From Prevotella sp. UBA3288 (GTDB lineage: Bacteria > Bacteroidota > Bacteroidia > Bacteroidales > Bacteroidaceae): a DNA stretch of 13,514 nt. Shown one piece after another: positions 5,531 to 12,534 of the stretch. Numbering within the stretch: position 1 is the first letter of the stretch; each line of letters opens with the position of its first letter. The stretch spans positions 1 to 13,514 of the forward strand of contig DETM01000008.1 of the NCBI GenBank assembly GCA_002361655.1. Direction: 5' to 3'. Position numbers and translations under genes: made by a program. The notes beneath the pieces are model-generated. The model was not told the DNA's origin and made no database searches. It was given only the letters and a program-made list of their open reading frames with translations.

Positions 5531-7003
5531 ATGGGCGGATTTTTTGGAACCATCTCTACAAAGGATTGCGTAAACGACTTGTTTTACGGCACTGACTACA
5601 ACTCTCATCTCGGCACACGGCGTGCAGGTCTTGTCACGTTCGACAAAGAGCGCGGGTTTTCACGCAGCATCCACTCGCTGGAGCGCGACTATTTCCGCTC
5701 TAAGTTCGAGGACGAACTCAGCGACTTCTGCGGCAAACAGGGACTGGGCGTCATCAGCGACACCGATCCGCAGCCCATCATCATCAACTCCCATCTGGGG
5801 CGCTATGCCGTGGTGACGGTGGCCAAGATCAACAACCTGCGTGAGATAGCCGACGAACTGCTGGCACAGCGCATGCATCTCAGCGAACAGAGTGCCAACA
5901 ACTTGAACCAGACGGAACTTGTCGCCCTGATCATCAATATGGGCAGCACCTTCGTCGAGGGTATCAACATGGTCTACCATAAGATCAAAGGCTCGTGCTC
6001 GATGCTCATCCTCACCGAAGACGGCATCATCGCCGCCCGCGACTTCCTGGGCCGTACGCCTATCGTCATCGGTAAGAAAGAGGTGCACCGCCTGTCGCCT
6101 ATCGGCACCGACGACTGGGAGAAAGCCTATGCCGCCAGCAGCGAGACGACCAGTTTCCCGAATCTCGACTACAAAACCGTTCGCGACGTAGGCCCCGGCG
6201 AAATCGTACGCCTTCGTGCCGACGGCTTCGAGGTGCTGCAGCCCGCCTTCAAGCGCTGTCAGATCTGCTCGTTCCTCTGGGTTTACTACGGTTTTCCCGC
6301 CTCCTGCTACGAAGGTATCAATACAGAATATGTACGTGAGAAGAACGGCCGGATGATGGGCGAACGCGACGATGTCGAGGCCGACCTCGTCTGCGGCATC
6401 CCCGACTCGGGTGTCGGTATGGCCCTCGGTTATGCCGAAGGGTCGGGCATCCCCTACAAGCGTGCCGTACTGAAATACACTCCTACCTGGCCCCGTTCGT
6501 TTACGCCCGGCAATCAGAGCCGGCGCGACCTCGTAGCCAAGATGAAACTCATCCCCAACGAGGCTCTGCTCCGCGATCAGCGGGTGGTGTTCTGCGACGA
6601 CAGCATCGTTCGCGGCACCCAACTGCGCGACAATGCCAAGGAGTTTATCCAGAACGGAGCCAAAGAGGTGCATGTACGCATCTCCTGTCCGCCCCTTGTC
6701 TATGGTTGCCCTTTCATCGGCTTTACCTCGTCGAAGAGCGACCTCGAACTCATCACCCGGCGTATCATCCGCGACTTCGAGGGCGACGACAAGGTCAACC
6801 TCGAGAAATACTCGCAGACCGACTCGCCGGAATACAAGCGGATGGTCGAGGAAATAGCCCGCCGACTGGGCCTCACCTCGCTGAAGTTCGCCCGTCTGGA
6901 AGACCTCATCGAGTCGATAGGTCTGCCTAAGAGTAAGGTATGCACACACTGCTTCGACGGCAGCAGTTACGACCAGCAGGCCGACGGCGACTTCTTCGGA
7001 TAA
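5531..7003 (+). CDS. PurF-like amidophosphoribosyltransferase lacking the glutaminase nucleophile
   Basis: The 490-aa protein from ATG 5531 has the two-domain PurF layout. The C-terminal phosphoribosyltransferase domain is intact, with GIPDSGVGMALGYAEG (289-304) and the PRPP loop VVFCDDSIVRGT (352-363). Cysteines C246 (QICSF), C393 (YGCPF), C471 and C474 (CTHCFDGSS) fall where Bacillus-type PurF ligates a 4Fe-4S cluster. The N-terminal Ntn-hydrolase domain begins MGGFFGTIS instead of M-C-G-I-F-G, so the nucleophilic Cys is Gly. The R-Y-S-T and H-N-G-N glutamine-site motifs are also unrecognisable (GVISDT, KINN). Glutamine-dependent activity is therefore unlikely, and ammonia use or another role is plausible. 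I recall Bacteroides having a similar protein besides true PurF, so this is probably a conserved paralogue. The longer frame from TTG 5489 runs through the promoter and is rejected. Confidence 0.88.
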   Translation: MGGFFGTISTKDCVNDLFYGTDYNSHLGTRRAGLVTFDKERGFSRSIHSLERDYFRSKFEDELSDFCGKQGLGVISDTDPQPIIINSHLGRYAVVTVAKINNLREIADELLAQRMHLSEQSANNLNQTELVALIINMGSTFVEGINMVYHKIKGSCSMLILTEDGIIAARDFLGRTPIVIGKKEVHRLSPIGTDDWEKAYAASSETTSFPNLDYKTVRDVGPGEIVRLRADGFEVLQPAFKRCQICSFLWVYYGFPASCYEGINTEYVREKNGRMMGERDDVEADLVCGIPDSGVGMALGYAEGSGIPYKRAVLKYTPTWPRSFTPGNQSRRDLVAKMKLIPNEALLRDQRVVFCDDSIVRGTQLRDNAKEFIQNGAKEVHVRISCPPLVYGCPFIGFTSSKSDLELITRRIIRDFEGDDKVNLEKYSQTDSPEYKRMVEEIARRLGLTSLKFARLEDLIESIGLPKSKVCTHCFDGSSYDQQADGDFFG

Positions 7004-7021
7004 GGCACTTTGCCGTGGCAT

Positions 7022-7068
7022 TTTCGCTGAACGAAACGGACGATTCATTGAAAATATTTCGGTGAACG
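7022..7068 (+). promoter_or_regulatory. Direct repeats upstream of the cassette promoter
   Basis: TTTCGCTGAACG (7022-7033) and TTTCGGTGAACG (7057-7068) differ at one base and start 35 bp apart. The second copy lies over the expected -33 region of the promoter whose -7 box is at 7082-7089. This is a candidate site for a regulator, perhaps the LytTR protein encoded later in the cassette. Confidence 0.45.
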
Positions 7069-7081
7069 CCCGTTTTTTTCG

Positions 7082-7089
7082 TATCTTTG
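7082..7089 (+). promoter_or_regulatory. -7 box of the exported-protein cassette
   Basis: TATCTTTG followed by GCAGC matches the Bacteroidetes -7 element. The leader to ATG 7140 is about 45 nt. TTTC at 7057-7060 is the only -33-like match, 21 bp upstream, suggesting a weak or activator-dependent promoter. Confidence 0.65.
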
Positions 7090-7139
7090 CAGCGAAACTT
7101 CAGAGACTGGAGAATGACAAAATATAAAACGTGAACAGT

Positions 7140-7535
7140 ATGAAGAAAATGATTCTTTTAGCAATGCTTTGCATCGTAGGCAGTCTGTCGATGCAAGGCG
7201 GTGACTACCGCTACTTGGTGTTCACCCTGAACGACGGCACTACACAGGCCGTGACGGCTACCGACCTCAGCATCGCATTGAGCGACGGCAACATGGTGGT
7301 TACCAGCGACGGGCAGACCCTGGCAACGCTCGCTCTCTCGACACTGGCGAGCATGGAGTTTTCAAATGACGACACGACGGGCATCAGCGAGATCAGTGTC
7401 AACCAAATGATCACCGACGGCAGCACCGTTGTCTACGACTTGCGGGGCCGCCGCATGCCTCAAGGGGCTGCACTGCCCAAGGGTGTGTATATCGTGAAGA
7501 ACAGTAACAGAACATTTAAAGTGAATATCAAATGA
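7140..7535 (+). CDS. Small exported protein with sorting-domain-like C-terminus
   Basis: From ATG 7140 (an in-frame GTG lies nine bases earlier at 7131) the protein is 131 aa. It starts with a signal peptide, MKKMILLAMLCIVGSLSMQG. The middle (LVFTLNDGTTQAV through TLASMEFSND) is predicted beta-rich with no domain I recognise. The last 35 residues, VYDLRGRRMPQGAALPKGVY then IVKNSNRTFKVNIK, resemble the V-Y-D/N-L-x-G-R ... G-x-Y-I-V ... F-K-V pattern of Bacteroidetes type 9 secretion sorting domains. Such tails are frequent in Prevotella exported proteins. Its stop overlaps the start of the next gene by 4 bp (ATGA), so the two are translationally coupled and probably work together at the cell surface. 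Confidence 0.75.
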   Translation: MKKMILLAMLCIVGSLSMQGGDYRYLVFTLNDGTTQAVTATDLSIALSDGNMVVTSDGQTLATLALSTLASMEFSNDDTTGISEISVNQMITDGSTVVYDLRGRRMPQGAALPKGVYIVKNSNRTFKVNIK

Positions 7536-9526
7536 AGAAGATATGTTGCACCTTAGCCGCCCTGCTGGCGATAGCCGCCCTGTCGGCACAGACGTTGAAC
7601 GTCAGCACGGGCAGCGTGACTGCCCAGTATCCTGCCGCACAGACAGGTAAGATGACCTATAGTGGCGGCAGCACGCTGACCATCCTGGACAAGACATATC
7701 AGTTGAGCGATATTACGGGCATGACGACCGACGAGAGCAGCGTGGCCGACAATACGGTAAACGTGGTCTACAGCGGTACGTCAGCGCAGGTCTATGTGGC
7801 CGGCAATATTGCCCGGTATGTAGATGTCACCGTCAGCGGTGCCCATGTCAATATCGTACAGAGCGAGAGCGTGGACGACACGGTGGGCGAGATAACCTAC
7901 AATCTGAGCGGTGCGTCAAGCGACGGCGAGTTCTATATGTCAGGCTCTTATAAGGCCACGATAGAGTTGGACGGGCTGCAGTTGACCAACCAGACACCCG
8001 TCAGCAGCGGTGCCGCCGTACACATTCAGAACGGCAAGCGCATCAAGGTGAAGGTGGTCAGCGGCACCACCAGTACGCTGACCGATGCGGCCGGCGGTTC
8101 GCAGAAGGGCTGTCTGTACATCAAAGGTCACGCCGAGTTTGCACAGAAGGGCACGCTGAACATTGTAGGCAACGTGAAGCACGGCATCAAGACGGGCGAG
8201 TACATCACCCTGAAGAATGCCACCGTCAACATCACCAAGGCCGCAGGCGACGGCATCAATTGTGAGCAGTTCTTCCAGATGACGAGCGGCAGCATCAGCA
8301 TCAGTGGTGTTGGCGACGACGGTATTCAGTGCGACATCGAGGATTCTACCGTTGGCTCAACGGGAGAGACGACGGACCACGAGGACGAGGACTCGGGCAA
8401 TATTTATCTGGAGGGCGGCACCGTCAGCGTCAGTGTGACGGCTGATGCCTGCAAGGCCATCAAGTCGGAGGGCGACTTGACCATCAGCGGTGCGACCATC
8501 GTGGCCTCTACCATCGGCGGTGGTGTGTGGGACACCTCGAAACTGAAGACCAAGTCGGCATCGTGTCTCAGTGCCGACGGCAACATGACTATCAGCGGCG
8601 GCACGCTGACACTGACCTCGACGGGGGCCGGCGGCAAGGGTATCAATGCTGACGGTGCGCTGACCGTCGGCGGTGGCGAGACTACCATCAAGACCAGCGG
8701 CAATGCCGTCGTGGCCAGTTCGAGCGGTACGCTGTCGGTCGTTACCACTTCGAGCCAACTCGACCGCTACGACTCCGACTACAAGTCGTCGCCCAAGGGT
8801 ATCAAGGTCGACGGGGCCTTCGTTGTCAACGACGGCATCATCAACGTCACCACCACGGGTGCCGGCGGCGAGGGTATCGAGTCGAAGACCAGCATTACCT
8901 TCAACGGCGGACAGACCTATGTCAGTTCGTCTGACGACGGCATCAACGCCTCGTACAACACGACGACCGGCGGCAGCGGCGACCTGACCGTCAACGGCGG
9001 CTACATCTACTGCATCTCGTCGGGCAACGACGCCATGGACTCTAACGGCAACTTCTACGTCAAAGGCGGCGTGGTCTATGCCATCGGTTCCAGCGGAGCG
9101 GAGAAGTCGCTCGATGCCAACACCGAGGAGAGAAAGCAACTCTACATCAGCGGCGGCACACTGATAGCCGTCGGCGACGTGGAGAGTGGCGCTCAGATAA
9201 GCAGCGGCACCTGCAAGTACACTACGTCGTGGACCAAGAACAGTTGGTTCGCCCTGTACAATGGCGGCTCGCTGGCTGCTGTCTTCAAGACGCCGGCAAC
9301 CACCAGTACCAGTGGTGGCGGTGGTGGCCCCTGGGGCGGCGGCAGCAGTCAGAAACTCATCGTCTATACCTCTGGCACGCCTACCTTGCAGTCGGGTGTC
9401 ACCGTCAGCGGCGGTACCGAGATTTGCGGCAGCACCCTGAATATCGGCGGCACCGTAAGCGGCGGCAGCAGCGTCTCGCTGACCAACTACAGCACGTCGG
9501 GCGGCGGCGGTGGCGGCCGCTGGTAA
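7532..9526 (+). CDS. Cthe_2159-type carbohydrate-binding right-handed beta-helix protein
   Basis: The 664-aa exported protein starts with a signal peptide (MKKICCTLAALLAIAALSAQ, cleavage likely after ALSA). Residues about 55-120 form an N-terminal beta region. From about 130 to 560 come repeated rungs such as GDGINCEQ, GDDGIQCD, ACKAIKSEG, GKGINADG, PKGIKVDG, GEGIESKT, DDGINASY and NDAMDSNG, each followed by short S/T-rich beta strands with ISGG or NGG turns. This regular G-I-x-x-D/E pattern is that of the Cthe_2159 (DUF4353) beta-helix family, in which a clostridial member binds acidic plant polysaccharide and calcium. Acidic turns (DHEDEDSGN, DDGI) could hold metal. The C-terminal 90 residues are Gly-rich (GGGGGPWGGGSSQ, ending GGGGGGRW) and carry no sorting domain. 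No lipobox is present. The ligand is unknown. Confidence 0.85.
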   Translation: MKKICCTLAALLAIAALSAQTLNVSTGSVTAQYPAAQTGKMTYSGGSTLTILDKTYQLSDITGMTTDESSVADNTVNVVYSGTSAQVYVAGNIARYVDVTVSGAHVNIVQSESVDDTVGEITYNLSGASSDGEFYMSGSYKATIELDGLQLTNQTPVSSGAAVHIQNGKRIKVKVVSGTTSTLTDAAGGSQKGCLYIKGHAEFAQKGTLNIVGNVKHGIKTGEYITLKNATVNITKAAGDGINCEQFFQMTSGSISISGVGDDGIQCDIEDSTVGSTGETTDHEDEDSGNIYLEGGTVSVSVTADACKAIKSEGDLTISGATIVASTIGGGVWDTSKLKTKSASCLSADGNMTISGGTLTLTSTGAGGKGINADGALTVGGGETTIKTSGNAVVASSSGTLSVVTTSSQLDRYDSDYKSSPKGIKVDGAFVVNDGIINVTTTGAGGEGIESKTSITFNGGQTYVSSSDDGINASYNTTTGGSGDLTVNGGYIYCISSGNDAMDSNGNFYVKGGVVYAIGSSGAEKSLDANTEERKQLYISGGTLIAVGDVESGAQISSGTCKYTTSWTKNSWFALYNGGSLAAVFKTPATTSTSGGGGGPWGGGSSQKLIVYTSGTPTLQSGVTVSGGTEICGSTLNIGGTVSGGSSVSLTNYSTSGGGGGGRW

Positions 9527-9601
9527 AAGAAGCCTCACCTCTTATAAATATAATAATGTATAAGATAGATGAGATATAATATATAGACAAAGATAGCGTT
9601 T

Positions 9602-10807
9602 ATGTATTGTATGAAGCATCAGTCGCAACAGGAGAACCTAATATACTTAGTATTGTGGGCCATGCTATTCGTGGCCCCCATACTAAGTATGTATGTGCGT
9701 TCCGTCAGCGACGGCAGCATGACCTTCCAGTGGGGCGAGATATGGATGATATGGTCTAAGTTCGCACTGTTTCTCGTGCTGTTTCTCGTCCACAACTTCC
9801 TGTTGGCTCCGTTGCTGGTGTATAGGCGGAAAAAGGCACTGTACTTCGCTACCGCACTCTGTGTGGTCACGGCCTTCACCGTCTTTCAGTGTTCGACGCG
9901 TCCCGACGATTTCAAGCCTGGCAGAGGTCCGCATCCCATGGAGATGGGGCAGCCCGAAGGCATGGCGGCGCCTGGCCATGAAAGCGATGAGGCCTTTGGG
10001 CCCGACGGCGATGAGCACTTCGTGCCCCGTCACCAAGACCATCGTCAGGGACCGCCCCCTGCTTTTATCGGCGAGCACGACATCATAGCCGTCATCATCC
10101 TGATCCTGATGATGGGTGCCAACCTAGGCATCAAGGTGTACTTTAAGAACCGTGCCGACCAGAAGCGCCTTGTCCAGTTGGAACGCCAGAATCTGGAGCA
10201 GCAGTTGGAGTATCTGAAGTACCAGTTGAACCCCCACTTCCTAATGAACACGCTGAACAACATCCATGCCCTGATAGACATCAATGCCGTTAAGGCACAG
10301 GAGGCCGTCATCCAACTGTCGAAGATTCTGCGCTATGTGCTCTACGAGAGCAACAAGGAGCGAGTGCGTATGTCGCAGGAGGTGGAGTTCATGGAGAACT
10401 ATGTCCGGCTGATGCGGATGCGCTATACCGATCAACTACGCTTTTCGGTGCAGTCGCCCGATGCTGGCACCGATGTGATGGTGGCCCCGCTGGTGTTCAT
10501 CTCGTTCGTCGAGAATGCCTTCAAGCATGGTGTCAGTTACCGGCAGGAGAGTTTTATAGAGGTAAAGGGCGAGCGTTATCAAGACAAGGGCGGCAGAGAC
10601 CGACTGCTCTGGACCTGTCGTAACAGCAAGCCCGATGCTGCCGGTGACGAGAAGACAGCAGACCTGCCCCGGCAGGGTGGGGTGGGTATGCAGAACGTGC
10701 GTCACCGGCTGGACCTGATCTACGGCGACAATTACTCGCTCGACATTCTCGACGGGAGCGACACCTATGAGGTCAGGCTCGACATCCCCTTGGAGAAATC
10801 CCTTTAG
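9602..10807 (+). CDS. LytS-type sensor histidine kinase with acidic/His-rich extracytoplasmic loop
   Basis: The protein is 401 aa from ATG 9602 (ATG 9611 is an alternative). Four membrane segments are evident: about 13-31, 51-73, 79-96 and 160-180. The 97-159 loop between TM3 and TM4 is rich in Pro, Gly, Asp, Glu and six His (H111, H126, H139, H144, H147, H159), and should face the periplasm. A coiled-coil (183-206) leads to the His_kinase domain, with LKYQLNPHFLMNTLNNI (phosphoacceptor H212), the N-box FVENAFKHG (302-310) and the G-box GGVGMQNVRHRL (359-370). This is the LytS/YehU class that signals to LytTR regulators. It lies 75 bp after the beta-helix gene with no clear promoter between, and 86 bp before its likely partner. 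The loop composition hints at metal or polycation sensing. Confidence 0.88.
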   Translation: MYCMKHQSQQENLIYLVLWAMLFVAPILSMYVRSVSDGSMTFQWGEIWMIWSKFALFLVLFLVHNFLLAPLLVYRRKKALYFATALCVVTAFTVFQCSTRPDDFKPGRGPHPMEMGQPEGMAAPGHESDEAFGPDGDEHFVPRHQDHRQGPPPAFIGEHDIIAVIILILMMGANLGIKVYFKNRADQKRLVQLERQNLEQQLEYLKYQLNPHFLMNTLNNIHALIDINAVKAQEAVIQLSKILRYVLYESNKERVRMSQEVEFMENYVRLMRMRYTDQLRFSVQSPDAGTDVMVAPLVFISFVENAFKHGVSYRQESFIEVKGERYQDKGGRDRLLWTCRNSKPDAAGDEKTADLPRQGGVGMQNVRHRLDLIYGDNYSLDILDGSDTYEVRLDIPLEKSL

Positions 10808-10835
10808 AATATCATTAGAAAAAACATAAAGAGTA

Positions 10836-10865
10836 CAAAAAGTCAAAGAATTCTTTGGCTTTTTG
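10836..10865 (+). terminator. Hairpin between kinase and regulator genes
   Basis: CAAAAAGTCAAAGAA (10836-10850) and TTCTTTGGCTTTTTG (10851-10865) form a 15-bp near-perfect inverted repeat with one T/G position and almost no loop (GAATTC at the centre). A T-rich stretch follows. It may terminate or attenuate the kinase transcript. AT-richness makes it weaker than a classic terminator. Confidence 0.5.
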
Positions 10866-10885
10866 TGTTTTAATTAGTAATTTCG
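10854..10885 (+). promoter_or_regulatory. Possible internal promoter for the LytTR regulator
   Basis: TTTG (10854-10857), a 20-bp spacer and TAATTTCG (10878-10885, one base off TAnnTTTG) followed by CAGCC fit a Bacteroidetes promoter. The ATG at 10894 is only 8 bases on, so a transcript from here would be almost leaderless. The -33 element overlaps the 3' arm of the hairpin. Confidence 0.45.
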
Positions 10886-10893
10886 CAGCCGGT

Positions 10894-11646
10894 ATGATTA
10901 GAGTATTGGCCATAGACGACGAACCACTGGCACTGCAGAAGTTGGCTAACTACATCGGCAAGGTGCCCTTCCTGGAGTTGGCTGCCCAGTGCCAGAGTGC
11001 GGCGCAGGCACAGCAGTATATGGAGCACGACACGGTGGATGCCATCTTCTGCGATATCAACATGCCCGACCTGAACGGCATGGAATTTGTCAAGACGCTG
11101 GCCGTTCCCCCCCTCATTGTCTTCACCACCGCCTATGCCGAATATGCCGTCGAGGGGTTCAGGGTCAATGCCGTCGATTATCTGCTGAAGCCCTATGGCA
11201 TGCAGGACTTCCAGCGTGCCGCCCTGCGACTGAGGGAACGGCTGGGCCAACATTCGGATGAGCGTCTGAAGGGCGGGGCGCAGCCGGTTGGTTCGCAGCC
11301 GGTTGGATTGTCCGACGATGACACGCTGTTCCTCAAGACCGACTATCGCATCGTAAAGGTCGGCATCAGCGACATCCGCTACGTTGAGGCGATGAGCGAG
11401 TATCTGAAAGTGTATCTGAAAAGCCAGACGAAGCCCATTGTCACCCTGCTGTCGATGAAGAAGATGGAAGAACGTCTGCCTGCCGGTTTTATGCGTATTC
11501 ACCGTTCGTACATCATCAACCTTGGCGAGATACAGGAAGTCAACAAGAACCGCGTCATCATGGACGAGGATACCTACTTGCCCATCGGCGACAACTACAA
11601 AGAGGCTTTCCAGCAGTATATAGACACCAAGTTCTTAGGAAAATGA
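10894..11646 (+). CDS. LytTR-family response regulator
   Basis: The 250-aa protein from ATG 10894 has an N-terminal receiver domain with acidic pocket D8/D9, phosphoacceptor D54 (IFCDINMPDLNG), T78 (VFTTAYAEYA) and K99 (DYLLKPYG). The LytTR DNA-binding domain follows at about 143-246, recognisable by FLKTDYRIVKV, IRYVEAMSEYLKVYL, FMRIHRSYIINL and LPIGDNYKEAF. The linker holds a small duplication (QPVGSQPVG) from a direct repeat of GCAGCCGGTTGG in the DNA. It is the natural partner of the upstream LytS-type kinase and probably controls the exported-protein cassette, which it follows on the same strand. The longer frame from TTG 10855 would start within the hairpin and lacks family support. Confidence 0.93.
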   Translation: MIRVLAIDDEPLALQKLANYIGKVPFLELAAQCQSAAQAQQYMEHDTVDAIFCDINMPDLNGMEFVKTLAVPPLIVFTTAYAEYAVEGFRVNAVDYLLKPYGMQDFQRAALRLRERLGQHSDERLKGGAQPVGSQPVGLSDDDTLFLKTDYRIVKVGISDIRYVEAMSEYLKVYLKSQTKPIVTLLSMKKMEERLPAGFMRIHRSYIINLGEIQEVNKNRVIMDEDTYLPIGDNYKEAFQQYIDTKFLGK

Positions 11647-11650
11647 AACG

Positions 11651-11663
11651 GCCGGCGTCCGGC
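11651..11663. terminator. GC-rich hairpin between convergent genes
   Basis: GCCGG-CGT-CCGGC lies in the 22-bp gap between the LytTR stop and the minus-strand stop at 11669. The stem is 5 bp with a 3-nt loop and neither strand has a strong T-run, so termination is plausible from position only. Confidence 0.35.
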
Positions 11664-11668
11664 TGACA

Positions 11669-12523
11669 TCACTGATAGGCGTAGTCTATCTGCATAGAGA
11701 TGAAGCCCTTTGGCCATTTGGCTTTGTCGAGATACAGTCTGGCAGTGCCGTGAGAGAGTAAGAAGAGGCCGGGCATCACCTCTTTGAACTCATAGCGCAT
11801 GTCGTTCTGGCCCTCATGATAACTGATGCGGGATATCTGCCAGCATTCGTCGGCGATATGTACTGTCATGTTGTCGAGTTCCACGATGTAGAAGGTGCGG
11901 TCGCCGACGGTGTAACTGCCACTGTATTTCATGCCGGTCTCTTCCTTCTTCTTGTGCTTCTTCTGCAGTTCCTTCACTTTCTCGCGTACCTTTTTATAGA
12001 ATTTGTCGTACACGTTGGAACTCATCATGCCGTCGTGCTTGAGGAATGACTTGATCTGCTTCTCGGTCAGTTGCTGCTTCATCTCCACCATCCGCACATT
12101 CGATGTGGTGATCTTACCTTTGTTGAAGAGCACGTTCTCGGCCATCGTGATGCTGAAATACTTATGTTCTCTGAGTGCATCGATGATAGGGCCGTAGCCG
12201 GCCAGCCGGGCAGCGAAGGTGATGGTACGCCGGTGTGGAAACTTCGTCAGGTCGATGTCTTTCTCCAGATGGCAGGTCACGCCGTAACTCAGCGTCTGGG
12301 TCCGCTCCTTGAGTGGTTTGGCGTTGGCCAGCACTTGTTTGAGCAGGTATTCTTCGAAGGTCATGCCGTCTGCCAGCACTACCACCTCGGTCAGGTTGAT
12401 CGAGCGGGCTATGACGCTATCCTCCTGAGCAAAGGTGTTCTCCTGAGCAAAGGCATTCAGGGGGATGAGCACCACGAGCAGGGCGCTCAAAAGTCGGGCT
12501 GTTGTCGTCAATATCTGTCTCAT
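11669..12523 (-). CDS. Exported protein of unknown function
   Basis: I do not recognise this family. From the ATG at 12523 the protein is 284 aa, starting 11 bp after the nrdG stop, so it is likely cotranscribed. Residues 1-26 form a signal peptide (MRQILTTTARLLSALLVVLI then PLNAFA). An 18-bp tandem duplication in the DNA (12422-12457) repeats FAQE, giving two possible cleavage points (AFA/QE and TFA/QE). LTEVVVLADG (44-53) recalls the N-terminal segment of Bacteroidetes plug-type proteins but nothing else fits. A mixed region follows, then a Lys/Glu-rich helix (174-195, FYKKVREKVKELQKKHKKKE) and a beta-rich C-terminus (200-284) with GSYTVGDRTFYIVELD and KGFISMQIDYAYQ. There is no lipobox or transmembrane helix beyond the signal. 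It could be a periplasmic or surface protein of Prevotella-type bacteria. The frame stays open upstream to 13036 but that part overlaps nrdG and is a shadow. Confidence 0.75.
   Translation of the reverse strand: MRQILTTTARLLSALLVVLIPLNAFAQENTFAQEDSVIARSINLTEVVVLADGMTFEEYLLKQVLANAKPLKERTQTLSYGVTCHLEKDIDLTKFPHRRTITFAARLAGYGPIIDALREHKYFSITMAENVLFNKGKITTSNVRMVEMKQQLTEKQIKSFLKHDGMMSSNVYDKFYKKVREKVKELQKKHKKKEETGMKYSGSYTVGDRTFYIVELDNMTVHIADECWQISRISYHEGQNDMRYEFKEVMPGLFLLSHGTARLYLDKAKWPKGFISMQIDYAYQ
12422..12457 (-). repeat. 18-bp tandem duplication at the signal-peptide cleavage site
   Basis: CTCCTGAGCAAAGGTGTT (12422-12439) is followed at once by CTCCTGAGCAAAGGCATT (12440-12457), differing at two or three bases. 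On the coding strand it encodes AFAQEN then TFAQED. Confidence 0.85.
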
Positions 12524-12534
12524 CGGTTGTGTGT

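Noticed and set aside
7004..7034. Terminator after the PurF-like gene (GGCA-CTT-TGCC)
   Set aside because: The stem is only 4 bp and no T-run follows directly, so it is not strong enough to call.
5660..7048. 462-aa minus-strand open frame opposite the PurF-like gene
   Set aside because: The plus-strand product is a definite family member. The antisense frame is open because of GC-biased third positions and shows no domain.
8357..9538. 393-aa minus-strand open frame opposite the beta-helix gene
   Set aside because: The Ala/Asp/Arg-rich repetitive sequence mirrors the repeats of the real gene and has no start context.
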